Positions 20,546 to 28,864 of a stretch of DNA of 64,000 bases are shown in pieces. The position numbers and the translations under genes were made by a program. Position 1 is the stretch's first letter. The number at the start of each line of letters is the position of its first letter. A model generated the notes under the pieces. The model had not been told where the DNA came from. It ran no database searches and was given only the letters and a program-made list of their open reading frames with translations. Origin of the DNA: Rhizobium sp. WYJ-E13 (GTDB lineage Bacteria; Pseudomonadota; Alphaproteobacteria; Rhizobiales; Rhizobiaceae); contig NZ_CP076853.1 in NCBI RefSeq assembly GCF_018987265.1, positions 1,860,001-1,924,000 of the forward strand. Reading direction: 5' to 3'.

Positions 20546-20604
20546 TTACATTCAATACATTGCTATGGATCAATGTGTGGACGGCGGAAATGCGCCATCC
20601 GCGG

Positions 20605-22608
20605 TCAGCGCCGATCGAGCGTCGGATCGCTGTTCAAATGGCCGGAACGCGTGCTGCCCTTCGTCCGCGTGTCCAAAAGGCGCGACAGCACGGTCCGTTT
20701 CCTCCTGCGCGGGATGAGATCGATGTCGCTGACCAGCTTTGCGCCGCCCTCGCGCCGCTCAAGGGTGATCTTGCGGCTGTGGAAGGCTTCGAGCTCGGCG
20801 CGGTGCGCGACACTGACGATGGTGACGACGGGCAGTTCCTGGATCACCATTTCCATCATCCTGTCCTGGCTCTTCTCGTCGAGCGCCGAGGTTGCTTCAT
20901 CGAGCACGATAATATCGGGATTGTGCAGCAGCAGGCGCGCGAAGGCGAGCCGCTGCTTTTCGCCGCCCGACAGGATCTGGTCCCATGGCGCCTCTTCCTC
21001 GAGCTTCTCATTGAGATAAGCGAGCCCCACCTTGTCGAGTGCCGCCCTGATCTCATCCAGCGGCCAGCCGTCGGCGGCCTTGGGATAGGCGACGGCGCGG
21101 CGCAGCGTGCCCGAGGGGATATAGGGCCGTTGCGGCAGCATGAACAACCGTCTGTCGGCATGGAAATCGACGCTGCCGTGACCCCACGGCCAGAGGCCTG
21201 AAATGGCGCGCACCAGCGTGCTCTTGCCCGAACCGGATTCGCCGGCCACCAGCACCCGCTCACCCGCTTCGATCTCGACCCGGGCTTCCTTGACCACGGC
21301 AGTGCCGTCATCGAGCGACACGGCGAGATCGTTGAGGCTCAACATCGCCTCGCCTTTCGTTTCGCCATGCTGGATGCGTCCGAGCGCATCGCTCTGTTCG
21401 GCGCGCTCCAACCCGTCGAGCGACATCATCAGCGAGGCGACGCGCCGGGCGCAGGCGTTCCAGTCGGCAAGGCGCGGGTAGTTATCGACCAGCCAACCGA
21501 AGGCGGTCTGGACGATGGCGAAGGCTGACGCAGCCTGCATCACCTCACCCAGCGTCATGCTGCCTTCGAGGAACTTCGGCGCGCAGAGCAGCACCGGCAC
21601 GACGGGCGCAACCAGCATCGACCCATGCGACACGAAGGTCGTGCGCATATACTGGCGGGACAGCCGCGCCCATTGGCGCAGCACATTGGTAAACGTCTTG
21701 TCGAGGTCGCTGCGCTCCTCCGCTTCACCGCCGAGAAGCGCGATGCTCTCGCCGTTTTCGCGCACATGCGTCAGCGTATAGCGAAACTCGGCTTCCACCT
21801 GGTTCTTGACCTCGGAGACCTTGACGAAATGCCGGCCGATCACAGCGATCGTCGTCGAGGTGATCGCAGCGTAGAGCACGGCCGTCACGACCAGAAAGCC
21901 GGGAATGGTGATGGTCGTTCCACCGATCGGCAGGGTCAGAGCGCCGCCGATCGTCCAGAGAACCACGATGAAGGTCGAGGCAGACAGAAAGGCCGAGATG
22001 ACGCCGGCGATGAAATCGACGGGTGATTCCGTCGCGATCCGCAGATCCTCGGAAATGCGCGCCTCGGGGTTCTTGTGGTCGCCGCCGATGAGGTTCAGCT
22101 GATAGTAGCGGCCGTTGGCCAGCCAGCGGGCAATCAGCGCGGTCGTCAGCCACCGGCGCCAGTGCCGCTGGATCATCATGCGGACATAGACCTGCGACGT
22201 GACGAGAACGACACTGCCGGCCACGAGCGGCAGGAAGACGGCGCTCAGATAATAGACGGTGGCGGCATCGTGCCGCTCGATCGCGTCGAATATGCCGCGG
22301 TTCCACCTGTTGATCCCATACTGGAAGCCGACATTCATGCAGATCATGATCAGCAGCCCGATGGAGCACGGCCAGGCGAAGCCGTCGCCGCTGCGCCCCC
22401 AGTAGCCGCGCGCGCTGATCCAGAAACGCTTCAGCAAATATCTCTTGCGCGCCTGCTCCGCCTCCTCGGGCGTCAGGTCCGGATCAGGTTCGATGACGTC
22501 GGGCGGCGGCGTGACCTCGACGGTCGATGCCTTCCCCTGGTGCGTCTCCTCGGCACCATCGGGCTTGGCGCCGTCGACCGATTTCGGCTTCCGTTTTGCG
22601 TCGGTCAT
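20605..22608 (-). CDS. ABC transporter, fused SbmA/YddA-type membrane domain and ATPase
   Basis: The 667-residue half-transporter has a long acidic cytosolic N-terminus (1-55). An SbmA/BacA-like transmembrane domain (about 70-390) contains several segments and the motif [15 protein letters not shown], typical of ABC_membrane_2. The ATPase domain follows, with Walker [10 protein letters not shown] (about 457), signature LSGGEKQR (about 545) and Walker [13 protein letters not shown] (about 560). It probably works as a homodimer in the inner membrane. Relatives carry vitamin B12-like compounds or peptides, and the ATP-less rhizobial relative BacA imports antimicrobial peptides; the substrate here is unknown. 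No partner gene is adjacent. Confidence 0.9.
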   Translation of the reverse strand: MTDAKRKPKSVDGAKPDGAEETHQGKASTVEVTPPPDVIEPDPDLTPEEAEQARKRYLLKRFWISARGYWGRSGDGFAWPCSIGLLIMICMNVGFQYGINRWNRGIFDAIERHDAATVYYLSAVFLPLVAGSVVLVTSQVYVRMMIQRHWRRWLTTALIARWLANGRYYQLNLIGGDHKNPEARISEDLRIATESPVDFIAGVISAFLSASTFIVVLWTIGGALTLPIGGTTITIPGFLVVTAVLYAAITSTTIAVIGRHFVKVSEVKNQVEAEFRYTLTHVRENGESIALLGGEAEERSDLDKTFTNVLRQWARLSRQYMRTTFVSHGSMLVAPVVPVLLCAPKFLEGSMTLGEVMQAASAFAIVQTAFGWLVDNYPRLADWNACARRVASLMMSLDGLERAEQSDALGRIQHGETKGEAMLSLNDLAVSLDDGTAVVKEARVEIEAGERVLVAGESGSGKSTLVRAISGLWPWGHGSVDFHADRRLFMLPQRPYIPSGTLRRAVAYPKAADGWPLDEIRAALDKVGLAYLNEKLEEEAPWDQILSGGEKQRLAFARLLLHNPDIIVLDEATSALDEKSQDRMMEMVIQELPVVTIVSVAHRAELEAFHSRKITLERREGGAKLVSDIDLIPRRRKRTVLSRLLDTRTKGSTRSGHLNSDPTLDRR

Positions 22609-22665
22609 GCCAGCGAAAACGGATTACAAATCGAAAGGTTTCATGAGGAGATCGAGGAGCCGACC

Positions 22666-22746
22666 ATGCGGGAGATCCGCTATCTGGACAAGCTGGTCGA
22701 CGAGCTTGCCAAGGGAAAGGCGATGGAGAAGATCCTGCGGGCATAG
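22666..22746 (+). CDS. possible microprotein of 26 residues
   Basis: A short frame starts at ATG 22666 with GAGGAG about 8 bases upstream and encodes [20 protein letters not shown] plus six more residues, which would form one amphipathic helix. The frame stays open upstream into the neighbouring gene's antisense strand, where the residues just before the ATG ([10 protein letters not shown]) keep the same charged helical character, so a non-AUG start slightly upstream is possible. No family is recognised; evidence is composition and ribosome site only. Confidence 0.3.
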   Translation: MREIRYLDKLVDELAKGKAMEKILRA

Positions 22747-22857
22747 GCGGCGGCCCCGGCCCGCGGCTTCAGTCGACCGCTCCGCATTCTGAAGGATACC
22801 AAGCGCGGTGGCCCGTTCCGAAAGCTACCGCTGCACATTGACGGCAACAAAACGCCA

Positions 22858-23463
22858 CTAGCGGACATCGTGTGTTGCGGACGAAATCAAACGTCTGAGC
22901 CCGATTTCGCGAAATCGAGTGAATGCCGATACGCCCTCTTTTGCCTTTGCGCGAATAAGCGCCCCCTCATACCCCTCAACGATACTGGCGGTAAGATCGC
23001 CGATGTTCTCTTCGGTGCCGATATCACCATCTTGCTGCGCGATGATCAGCAGCCCCTGGATACTTTTCTCCCAGCGCTCAAATGACGTGGCAAGTGCGTC
23101 TAGCACAACTGCGCTTCTGCCTGCAGCAGTTTGGGCAATCATACCGTAAAGGCACCCGGCATATGGGGCTTCCGTCCTGTACTCGTTTTCAAGATATGCG
23201 AAGTAGGCATCGAGCCGATCCAGCGGGCGGAGCGACGTGTCGGTGAAGAATTTCTCCCTCAGATGCAGATACTTTTCCTCGTACGCTTCGATGACCGCTA
23301 CAACGAAGTCATCCTTGCTCTGAAAGAAATAATAGAAGGACCCTTTCGGTACATCGACCGCTTTCAGAATCGGCCCGATCCCGACGCCTTCGTAGCCATG
23401 CGCCAGCAATTGCCGCATGCCTTCGGAAACAAGGCGATCTCGTGTCGTAAATTGACCATCCAT
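22858..23463 (-). CDS. TetR/AcrR family transcriptional repressor
   Basis: This 201-residue protein has the TetR N-terminal domain (GYEGVGIGPILKAVDVPKGSFYYFFQSKDDFV, split here as the helix-turn-helix around residues 22-55) and a C-terminal domain with GCLYG, a pattern of the TetR_C_11/YxaF-like group. ATG 23463 is used; a GTG directly before it is equally possible. It is divergent from a DMT exporter 62 bases away, and a TAGAC/GTCTA inverted repeat lies between them, so it probably represses the exporter and itself. Confidence 0.88.
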   Translation of the reverse strand: MDGQFTTRDRLVSEGMRQLLAHGYEGVGIGPILKAVDVPKGSFYYFFQSKDDFVVAVIEAYEEKYLHLREKFFTDTSLRPLDRLDAYFAYLENEYRTEAPYAGCLYGMIAQTAAGRSAVVLDALATSFERWEKSIQGLLIIAQQDGDIGTEENIGDLTASIVEGYEGALIRAKAKEGVSAFTRFREIGLRRLISSATHDVR

Positions 23464-23466
23464 CAC

Positions 23467-23481
23467 TAGACCAATCGTCTA
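23467..23481. promoter_or_regulatory. candidate TetR operator between tetR and the DMT exporter
   Basis: TAGAC-CAATC-GTCTA is a perfect 5-base inverted repeat with a 5-base centre, starting four bases upstream of the TetR ATG. The TAGAC...GTCTA form is common for operators of this TetR subgroup. It is 44 bases upstream of the exporter ATG. Confidence 0.6.
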
Positions 23482-23524
23482 CACATCTGCTTACACACAT
23501 TTATCTCCGTAGAGCGAGCTTTGG

Positions 23525-24394
23525 ATGAGCATAGCACGCAGCAGGATTATCGGCATCTATCTCGTGGTTGCTTCGGCTGTTCTATGGAGCACGGCCGGGC
23601 TCTTCGTCCGGATCGCCGACATGGATGTCTGGTCCATGGTCGCTTGGCGCTCAGCCTTCTCGTTCATCACCCTTGGTGCTGTCGTGTTGATCCAACGGAT
23701 ATCGACGAAGAAAAGTGCTGAAAGGACTTTCGGCATACCGGGCGTGGCTGCATGTGCCGTCTCCACGGTGGCGGCGATAACCTACATCGCGTCTCTGCAG
23801 TGGACGACTGTTGCGAATGTCATGACGGTTTACGCCACGCTGCCGTTTGTTACGACCGGAATCGCCTTTCTATGGCTGCGGGATCGGGTGACCTATCGAT
23901 TTCTCCTGGCCGGCTTTTTCGCCTTCTCGGGAGTTGCTATTTCGGTCGGGGCCGCGATGTCGGCAAAAGACCTCCTAGGCATCCTTGCTGCCTTTGTCAT
24001 GACTGCCGGATGCGCCACACAGATTGTCATCGCCAAGCGGTTTCCAAGCATGGATTCGACGATGATGACGGTCTTTGCCGCGTTGGCATGTTTCTGTATC
24101 GCCCTTCCGCTTATGCAATATTCGATACCGACATCGACACAACTGCTCGCATCTGCGTTCTATGGGATTTTCACGACAGGGATTGGTTATGTGCTGCTGT
24201 TGCTTGGTTCTCGCCGGATCGCTTCCGGGGAAGCCGGGCTACTATCCATGCTTGATGTCATCCTTGGTCCGGTATGGGTCTGGGTTTTCCTTGGCGAGGA
24301 TATCGTGCCGCCAGTCCTTGTGGGCGGCGCAGTCGTTTTGATTTCGGTCATTTGGTATCTTCTGCCCAGCCGTAAGGCCGCCGCCTTCACTTGA
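23525..24394 (+). CDS. DMT superfamily (EamA) exporter
   Basis: The 289-residue inner-membrane protein has ten hydrophobic segments arranged as two EamA repeats of five. The first repeat starts at YLVVASAVLWSTAGLFVRIA and the second at LLGILAAFVMTAGCATQIVIAK. EamA proteins export amino acids and other small metabolites; the substrate is unknown. It faces the TetR gene and the operator TAGAC-N5-GTCTA, so expression is probably induced when the repressor binds a ligand. Confidence 0.88.
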   Translation: MSIARSRIIGIYLVVASAVLWSTAGLFVRIADMDVWSMVAWRSAFSFITLGAVVLIQRISTKKSAERTFGIPGVAACAVSTVAAITYIASLQWTTVANVMTVYATLPFVTTGIAFLWLRDRVTYRFLLAGFFAFSGVAISVGAAMSAKDLLGILAAFVMTAGCATQIVIAKRFPSMDSTMMTVFAALACFCIALPLMQYSIPTSTQLLASAFYGIFTTGIGYVLLLLGSRRIASGEAGLLSMLDVILGPVWVWVFLGEDIVPPVLVGGAVVLISVIWYLLPSRKAAAFT

Positions 24395-24492
24395 GCAATG
24401 TCCGTTTTGGGCCGACTGCCGCCTTCCGCTTCGCGCCGATTGCGGCCTTGCACGCTTATTCTTCGTATCTGCTCGCGACAGCAAGCATTTTG

Positions 24493-24654
24493 TCAACGTT
24501 GCTCAAAGAAGCCGTGCCGCTCTGCGACCTCATTCACCAACGCTCCTGGTCGAAGGCTTTCTGAAACGATCTGCGCCTTAACCTCATCTGTCCAATGCCG
24601 ATGCGTCTCACGCCCAGACTTCCTGGTCGTGAGAACCTCCAATGTACTCTCCAT
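24493..24654 (-). pseudogene. truncated IS66-family tnpA (N-terminal part)
   Basis: The 53-codon frame reads MESTLEVLTTRKSGRETHRH and continues with WTDEVKAQIVSESLRPGALV and NEVAERHG. This is the characteristic start of the IS66 accessory protein TnpA, which normally runs to about 110-140 residues. The match ends abruptly after AERHG and a stop follows four codons later. No tnpB, tnpC or terminal repeats are nearby, so this is a leftover of an IS66-type insertion. Confidence 0.75.
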
Positions 24655-25048
24655 GGAGAAACTCCCGTTGCTCGTCCATCGATACGCGATCACAGATCAG
24701 GGCGACGAGGACAACGTGGGAGCGGAACACCGGTTACGGTGAAAAGAGTCATCGCCATCTGCGAATTGCGGACGTCGACGTCAAAAACTCCCGACTCGAC
24801 CGGAATTCGATGCTGATATTCAATCTTCGCGCCTCTCGCCATTTGGGCCGGGCCGCCTAAGTTCATCGAGGAAGATTGTGCCCGCTATCGCGATTTCAGG
24901 CTCGCTCTCGCCTGACCTCACCCATGGCAACGATAGACGACGCGACTTCGACTTGCCCAAGCCTCAAATCCATTCGCGGCTCATTGCGGCTTGCGCAATC
25001 CAGACTTGAGACATCCGCCCGGGAGGGGCGTCAACAGGGAGGCTCGTC
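24655..25048. other. non-coding stretch next to the IS66 remnant
   Basis: The bases between the transposase fragment and the NmrA-like gene contain only short frames with no recognisable family. GGGAGG at the far right end serves the next gene. The stretch is probably scar sequence left by the lost insertion element plus the promoter of the next operon. Confidence 0.4.
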
Positions 25049-25804
25049 ATGAAAATCGTTCTTATCGGCGGCACAGGGCTCATCGGGTCCAAGACCGCAG
25101 CGCGTCTGCGCAGCAAGGGCCATGAGGTGCTGGCCGTCTCGCCGAGCACCGGCGTCAACACAATATCAGGGGAAGGCCTGACGAACGCGCTTGATGGCGC
25201 CGACGTCGTCGTCGATCTTGCAAACTCTCCGTCGTGGGAAGACAAGGCGGTCCTCGACTTCTTCGAAACCTCGGGCCGCAATCTGCTCGCCGCCGAAGCC
25301 AAGGCCGGCGTAAAGCACCATGTCGCGCTCTCGATCGTTGGAACGGAGCGACTGCCCGAGAACGGCTACTTCAGGGCCAAGCTCGCCCAGGAAAAACTCA
25401 TCAAGGCATCGTCTATTCCGTACACGATCGTCCATTCCACCCAGTTCTTCGAATTCCTGAAGGGCATCGCCGACGAAGCCACCGTCGGCACCGTCGCGCG
25501 TCTTTCTCCTGCGGCTTTCCAGCCTATCGCATCGGATGACGTTGCCGATGCGGTGGCGGATGCAGCACTTGCAAAGCCGCAGAACGCCACGATCGAGATT
25601 GCCGGTCCCGAGCGCGGTCCGATGTACGAGATCGTCGCCCGCTATCTGAAAGCGGCCAATGATCCGAGGACGGTCGAGCCAGACGTTCATGCGCGCTATT
25701 TCGGCTCCGAACTGGACGATCGCTCGCTCGTGCCCGGCGAGGGCGCGAGGATAGGCAGGATCGGCTTCGAGGATTGGTTTCGACAGTCCCAAAGGCCGAC
25801 GTAA
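25049..25804 (+). CDS. NAD(P)-binding atypical short-chain dehydrogenase, NmrA-like
   Basis: The 251-residue Rossmann protein opens with MKIVLIGGTGLIGSKTAARL, an NADP-binding glycine motif of the atypical SDR type. A region with no Tyr-x3-Lys catalytic pair follows, then HSTQFFEF and a C-terminal substrate region. This fits the NmrA/quinone-reductase-like group, which can be a redox sensor or an oxidoreductase. GGGAGG lies six bases before the ATG. The secreted cupin gene starts 69 bases downstream and is probably co-transcribed. Confidence 0.85.
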   Translation: MKIVLIGGTGLIGSKTAARLRSKGHEVLAVSPSTGVNTISGEGLTNALDGADVVVDLANSPSWEDKAVLDFFETSGRNLLAAEAKAGVKHHVALSIVGTERLPENGYFRAKLAQEKLIKASSIPYTIVHSTQFFEFLKGIADEATVGTVARLSPAAFQPIASDDVADAVADAALAKPQNATIEIAGPERGPMYEIVARYLKAANDPRTVEPDVHARYFGSELDDRSLVPGEGARIGRIGFEDWFRQSQRPT

Positions 25805-25873
25805 ATCCCTGCAGCCGAAATTGATCCAAGCATCAACCCAGATCCGCATTCAACGAGCAGAAGGATTACGACA

Positions 25874-26275
25874 ATGAATTCAGCTTTGTTATCGCTATGC
25901 CTGTCGGCTTCGATTTGCCTCGGCGCTTTGCCGGCCGCCGCCGCCGAAGCGGCAACCGTCACCCCGATCATGAAAAAGGACCTTCCGGATTATCCCGGCA
26001 AGGAAGGGCTGATGATATCGGTCGAGTATGAGCCGGGAGGGTCCACGCCCATTCACAAGCATGAGGCAGATGCATTCGTCTACGTTATCGAGGGCTCGAT
26101 CGTGATGCAGCTCAAGGGCAAAGAAGAAGTCACCGTCTCGCCGGGAGAGACATTTTACGAAAGTCCCACCGACATTCACCTAGTCAGCCGCAATGCGAGC
26201 AAGACCAAACCGGCGAAATTCATCGTCGTGCTGCTGAAGAAGAAGGACGCACCGGTTCTCATGCCGGTGGAATGA
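25874..26275 (+). CDS. secreted single-domain cupin protein
   Basis: This 133-residue protein has a Sec signal peptide (about 1-23, ALPAAAAEA) and one cupin fold. The metal-binding motif is IHKHEADAFVYVIEGSIVMQ (two His and a Glu) and the second motif follows around PGETFYESPTDIHLV. It would act in the periplasm. Small secreted cupins like this are common beside SDR genes in proteobacteria and are mostly uncharacterised. AAGGA precedes the ATG. Confidence 0.85.
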   Translation: MNSALLSLCLSASICLGALPAAAAEAATVTPIMKKDLPDYPGKEGLMISVEYEPGGSTPIHKHEADAFVYVIEGSIVMQLKGKEEVTVSPGETFYESPTDIHLVSRNASKTKPAKFIVVLLKKKDAPVLMPVE

Positions 26276-26297
26276 CATCAGGCACGGTGGCGGCGAA

Positions 26298-26320
26298 GCC
26301 GGGTGTCCCTGACACCCGGC
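26298..26320 (+). terminator. strong hairpin after the cupin gene
   Basis: GCCGGGTGTC (26298-26307) pairs perfectly with GACACCCGGC (26311-26320) around a 3-base loop, 23 bases after the cupin stop. No U-tract follows, but the position between two transcription units fits a terminator. Confidence 0.6.
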
Positions 26321-26406
26321 GCCCTTGGCGCTCCCTGGTTTGTTGACCAAGCCGGCCAACCCCTCGTTCGTCATCGCCAAGGCTTGACAAGGCCGGTCGC
26401 CCATTA

Positions 26407-26432
26407 TTTATATCCATCCGGATGGAAATAAA
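26407..26432. promoter_or_regulatory. 26-base palindromic operator in the tetR-epimerase promoter
   Basis: The core TCCATCCGGATGGA (26413-26426) is a perfect palindrome. With one mismatched pair it extends to TTTAT and ATAAA at the outer ends, for 12 of 13 pairs. A TTGACA (26384-26389) lies 17 bases upstream, so the left arm overlaps the -10 position. It ends 13 bases before the TetR start, and autorepression is the natural reading. Confidence 0.75.
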
Positions 26433-26445
26433 TCAGGATTGGGCA

Positions 26446-27030
26446 ATGGGCAGGAAACGTGTCATCGATCAACAGGCCGTGCTTGACGCCGCCGAGCGTG
26501 TTGTCGGGCGCGATGGCGCCGCAAACCTCACGGTCGATGCCGTCGCCAGGGAAGCAGGCGTCAACAAGGCGAGCGTGCTTTACGACCACAAGTCCAAGCA
26601 GGCGCTGGTCGAGGCCGTCGTCGATCGTGCCTTCCGGCGCGACAATGCGCATCACGCCCATATCGAGGAACAGCTCGCCGACCCAAGCAATCGCGCCGTC
26701 AAGGGACGCATCGCCGCTGCTGCCGAGCCGCCGCCCGAGGAATTCCGGGCCGTTGCCCTGAACCTGAGTGCGGCCCTGACACTCGATGCCGGGCTACGCG
26801 AAAAGATGCAGGCGAACCAGGCCGCGACGATATCAAGGATCATCGAGACATCCTCCTCCCCGCGCGGGGCGCTGCTCGCCTATCTCGCGCTCGAAGGTCT
26901 GAAATTCCTCGAATATCTCGACTTCCATCACTTCGCCCGCGAGGACCGCGACAGGCTCATCCGCGAAATCAACTGGCTGGTGACGACAGAACCCCAGGAG
27001 ATCGACCTTCCGGCCATCAGGACGAACTGA
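26446..27030 (+). CDS. TetR family transcriptional repressor
   Basis: The 194-residue protein has the TetR helix-turn-helix at about residues 8-52 (NLTVDAVAREAGVNKASVLYDHKSKQALV) with the non-standard YDHK where most members have YYHF or YYYF. The start at ATG 26446 is set by AGGA seven bases upstream; an in-frame ATG at 26422 lies inside the operator. The SDR epimerase gene follows after 26 bases on the same strand, so regulator and enzyme form an operon controlled by the palindrome at 26407-26432. Confidence 0.88.
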   Translation: MGRKRVIDQQAVLDAAERVVGRDGAANLTVDAVAREAGVNKASVLYDHKSKQALVEAVVDRAFRRDNAHHAHIEEQLADPSNRAVKGRIAAAAEPPPEEFRAVALNLSAALTLDAGLREKMQANQAATISRIIETSSSPRGALLAYLALEGLKFLEYLDFHHFAREDRDRLIREINWLVTTEPQEIDLPAIRTN

Positions 27031-27056
27031 TCTCCCAACCTTTCAGGCAGGACGAC

Positions 27057-28091
27057 ATGACCGATACGAGCATTGGCGCAGCCGCCGCGGCCACGGATGA
27101 ACGCGCGCCCTTCCGGCGCATCTTTCTGACCGGAGGAAGCGGCTTCGTCGGCCGCAACCTGATCCGCCACTTCATTGCCCGCGGAATCGAGGTCACCGCG
27201 CTCGCCCGCAGCGGCAGGTCCGCAGAGATCGTCCGGGCACTTGGCGCCACTCCCTGCCGGGGCGATATCCTCGACGATGGTCTGGCATCCGGCATATCGG
27301 GCCATGACGCCCTCATCCACGCGGCTGCGGATACCGGCCATGGCCCGCCGACCGCCGGGCAGCGGCACGTGAACGAGGATGGCACTCGTCTCGTCATCGA
27401 GGCCGCCCGTGCCGCGGGCGTCCGCAAAGTGATCCATCTCAGCACGGAGTCGGTTCTGGCGACCGGCAAGCCACTGGTTGATGTCGATGAGACCGCGCCC
27501 TTGCCCCGTCGGCCCGCCGGCGGCTATTCGCGCAGCAAGGCGGCAGCCGAGCGCATCGCGCTGGCAAACAGCACTCCGGGCTTTCCCGTCACCGTGCTGC
27601 GCCCGCGCTTCGTCTGGGGCCGCGACGACACGACGGCCCTTCCCGCACTGATGCAAGCCGTCCGATCCGGAAAATTCGCCTGGATCAGCGGCGGCCAATA
27701 TCTGACATCGACCACCCATATCGCCAATCTCTGCACAGCCGTCGAGCTTGCGCTTGCGCATGGGCGCGGCGGCGAAATCTATTTCATCGCCGATGGCGAC
27801 CCGGTGCCCTTCCGGGCTTTCGTGTCGGCCCTGCTGGAGACGCAAGGGCTGACCGCGCCGAAAAACTCCATTCCGCGCCCGCTCGTCAGAGCGATCGCCG
27901 CCATCGGCGATATGCTCGCGGCCATCTCCCGCGGCAGGATCGTTCCGCCGCTGACGCTTCAATCCTATGCCACATCAGCAGTCGAGGTATCCCTCGACAT
28001 CGGCAAGGCGCGGCGTGAGCTGTCATACGTACCGGTAGTTTCCCACGAACAGGGTCTGGAAGAGCTTCGGTCCTGGCAAACAGGTCAGTGA
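27057..28091 (+). CDS. NAD-dependent epimerase/dehydratase (extended SDR, 3beta-HSD-like)
   Basis: This 344-residue protein has the NAD-binding motif TGGSGFVGRNL (about residue 25), the catalytic YSRSK (Tyr-x3-Lys, about 158) and STES before it. These are the hallmarks of extended short-chain dehydrogenases. The C-terminal half resembles the 3-beta-hydroxysteroid dehydrogenase/isomerase branch. It is encoded 26 bases behind its probable TetR regulator, which suggests induction by a small molecule that may also be the substrate. Substrate unknown. Confidence 0.85.
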   Translation: MTDTSIGAAAAATDERAPFRRIFLTGGSGFVGRNLIRHFIARGIEVTALARSGRSAEIVRALGATPCRGDILDDGLASGISGHDALIHAAADTGHGPPTAGQRHVNEDGTRLVIEAARAAGVRKVIHLSTESVLATGKPLVDVDETAPLPRRPAGGYSRSKAAAERIALANSTPGFPVTVLRPRFVWGRDDTTALPALMQAVRSGKFAWISGGQYLTSTTHIANLCTAVELALAHGRGGEIYFIADGDPVPFRAFVSALLETQGLTAPKNSIPRPLVRAIAAIGDMLAAISRGRIVPPLTLQSYATSAVEVSLDIGKARRELSYVPVVSHEQGLEELRSWQTGQ

Positions 28092-28143
28092 TCAACGTTT
28101 GATGTAGCCCCAACCATCAAAGCGCATTTCATCGCCTTGCCGA

Positions 28144-28761
28144 TCAGGCCAACAACCCGTGCAGGACGAGATCGATATGCGCTTTCACGTACGCATCCTT
28201 GTCCAGAACTCGCCGCTCGTCGAAGAGCAGCTTGAAGAACAGGAAGGTGATGGCGGGCGCCACGACGGCATCGGCGAACGCGGCCGGCGCCGAGCGGAAT
28301 TCGCCAAGCCTTACGCCGTCATCGATGAGAGACTGCATTTGCCAGTCAAGAGGATCGATGAATGCCTCGTGATGCCTGTCGACGATCTGGGGGAAGCGCA
28401 AGCCTTCGGCGATGATGAACCGCATCAGCTCGCGCAATCTGCGATCCCTGGTCACGAGATCGTAGATCAGCTCGATCGTTTTCTGGAGCCGCTCCGTGGC
28501 GGTCCCCTTCAACTCATTTGCGCTCGCCAGAAGACCTTCCAGGGGCACTGAAATGTGCCTGATCATCGCTTCGAATAGCTGCTCCTTGGTCTCGAAGTAA
28601 ACATAGATCGTTCCCTTCGTGACCCCGACCCTGGCGGCAATATCCTCAACGCGTGTCGCGATATAGCCGCGCTCGACGAACTCTTCGAATGCCGCCTCCA
28701 GGATCTCTATGGGCCGGCGGGCCTTCTGCTCGGCGCGTGTCAGTTTCTTCGTATCGGGCAT
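28144..28761 (-). CDS. TetR/AcrR family repressor of the RND efflux operon
   Basis: The 205-residue protein has an AcrR-like DNA-binding domain with GYIATRVEDIAARVGVTKGTIYVYFETKEQL (helix-turn-helix about 32-62; cited here as the segment VTKGTIYVYF). It has a long C-terminal effector domain of the TetR_C group found with efflux pumps. It is divergent from the RND operon, and a perfect ATTGACT/AGTCAAT inverted repeat lies 46 bases upstream of its start. Repression of the pump, relieved by pump substrates, is inferred from this arrangement. Confidence 0.9.
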   Translation of the reverse strand: MPDTKKLTRAEQKARRPIEILEAAFEEFVERGYIATRVEDIAARVGVTKGTIYVYFETKEQLFEAMIRHISVPLEGLLASANELKGTATERLQKTIELIYDLVTRDRRLRELMRFIIAEGLRFPQIVDRHHEAFIDPLDWQMQSLIDDGVRLGEFRSAPAAFADAVVAPAITFLFFKLLFDERRVLDKDAYVKAHIDLVLHGLLA

Positions 28762-28806
28762 TCCTCACCTTGAGCTTTTTTTGTCGCTGGGCGTCAAGAA
28801 ATTTTC

Positions 28807-28828
28807 ATTGACTGATGGGTTAGTCAAT
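28807..28828. promoter_or_regulatory. TetR operator upstream of the RND efflux operon
   Basis: ATTGACT (28807-28813) and AGTCAAT (28822-28828) are perfect 7-base inverted arms with an 8-base centre. The site lies 37 bases before the first adaptor ATG and 46 bases before the divergent TetR start, where a repressor would block both promoters. Confidence 0.72.
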
Positions 28829-28864
28829 ATTATTCCTCTGCCGAACTGATACAAGGGGTAAATC

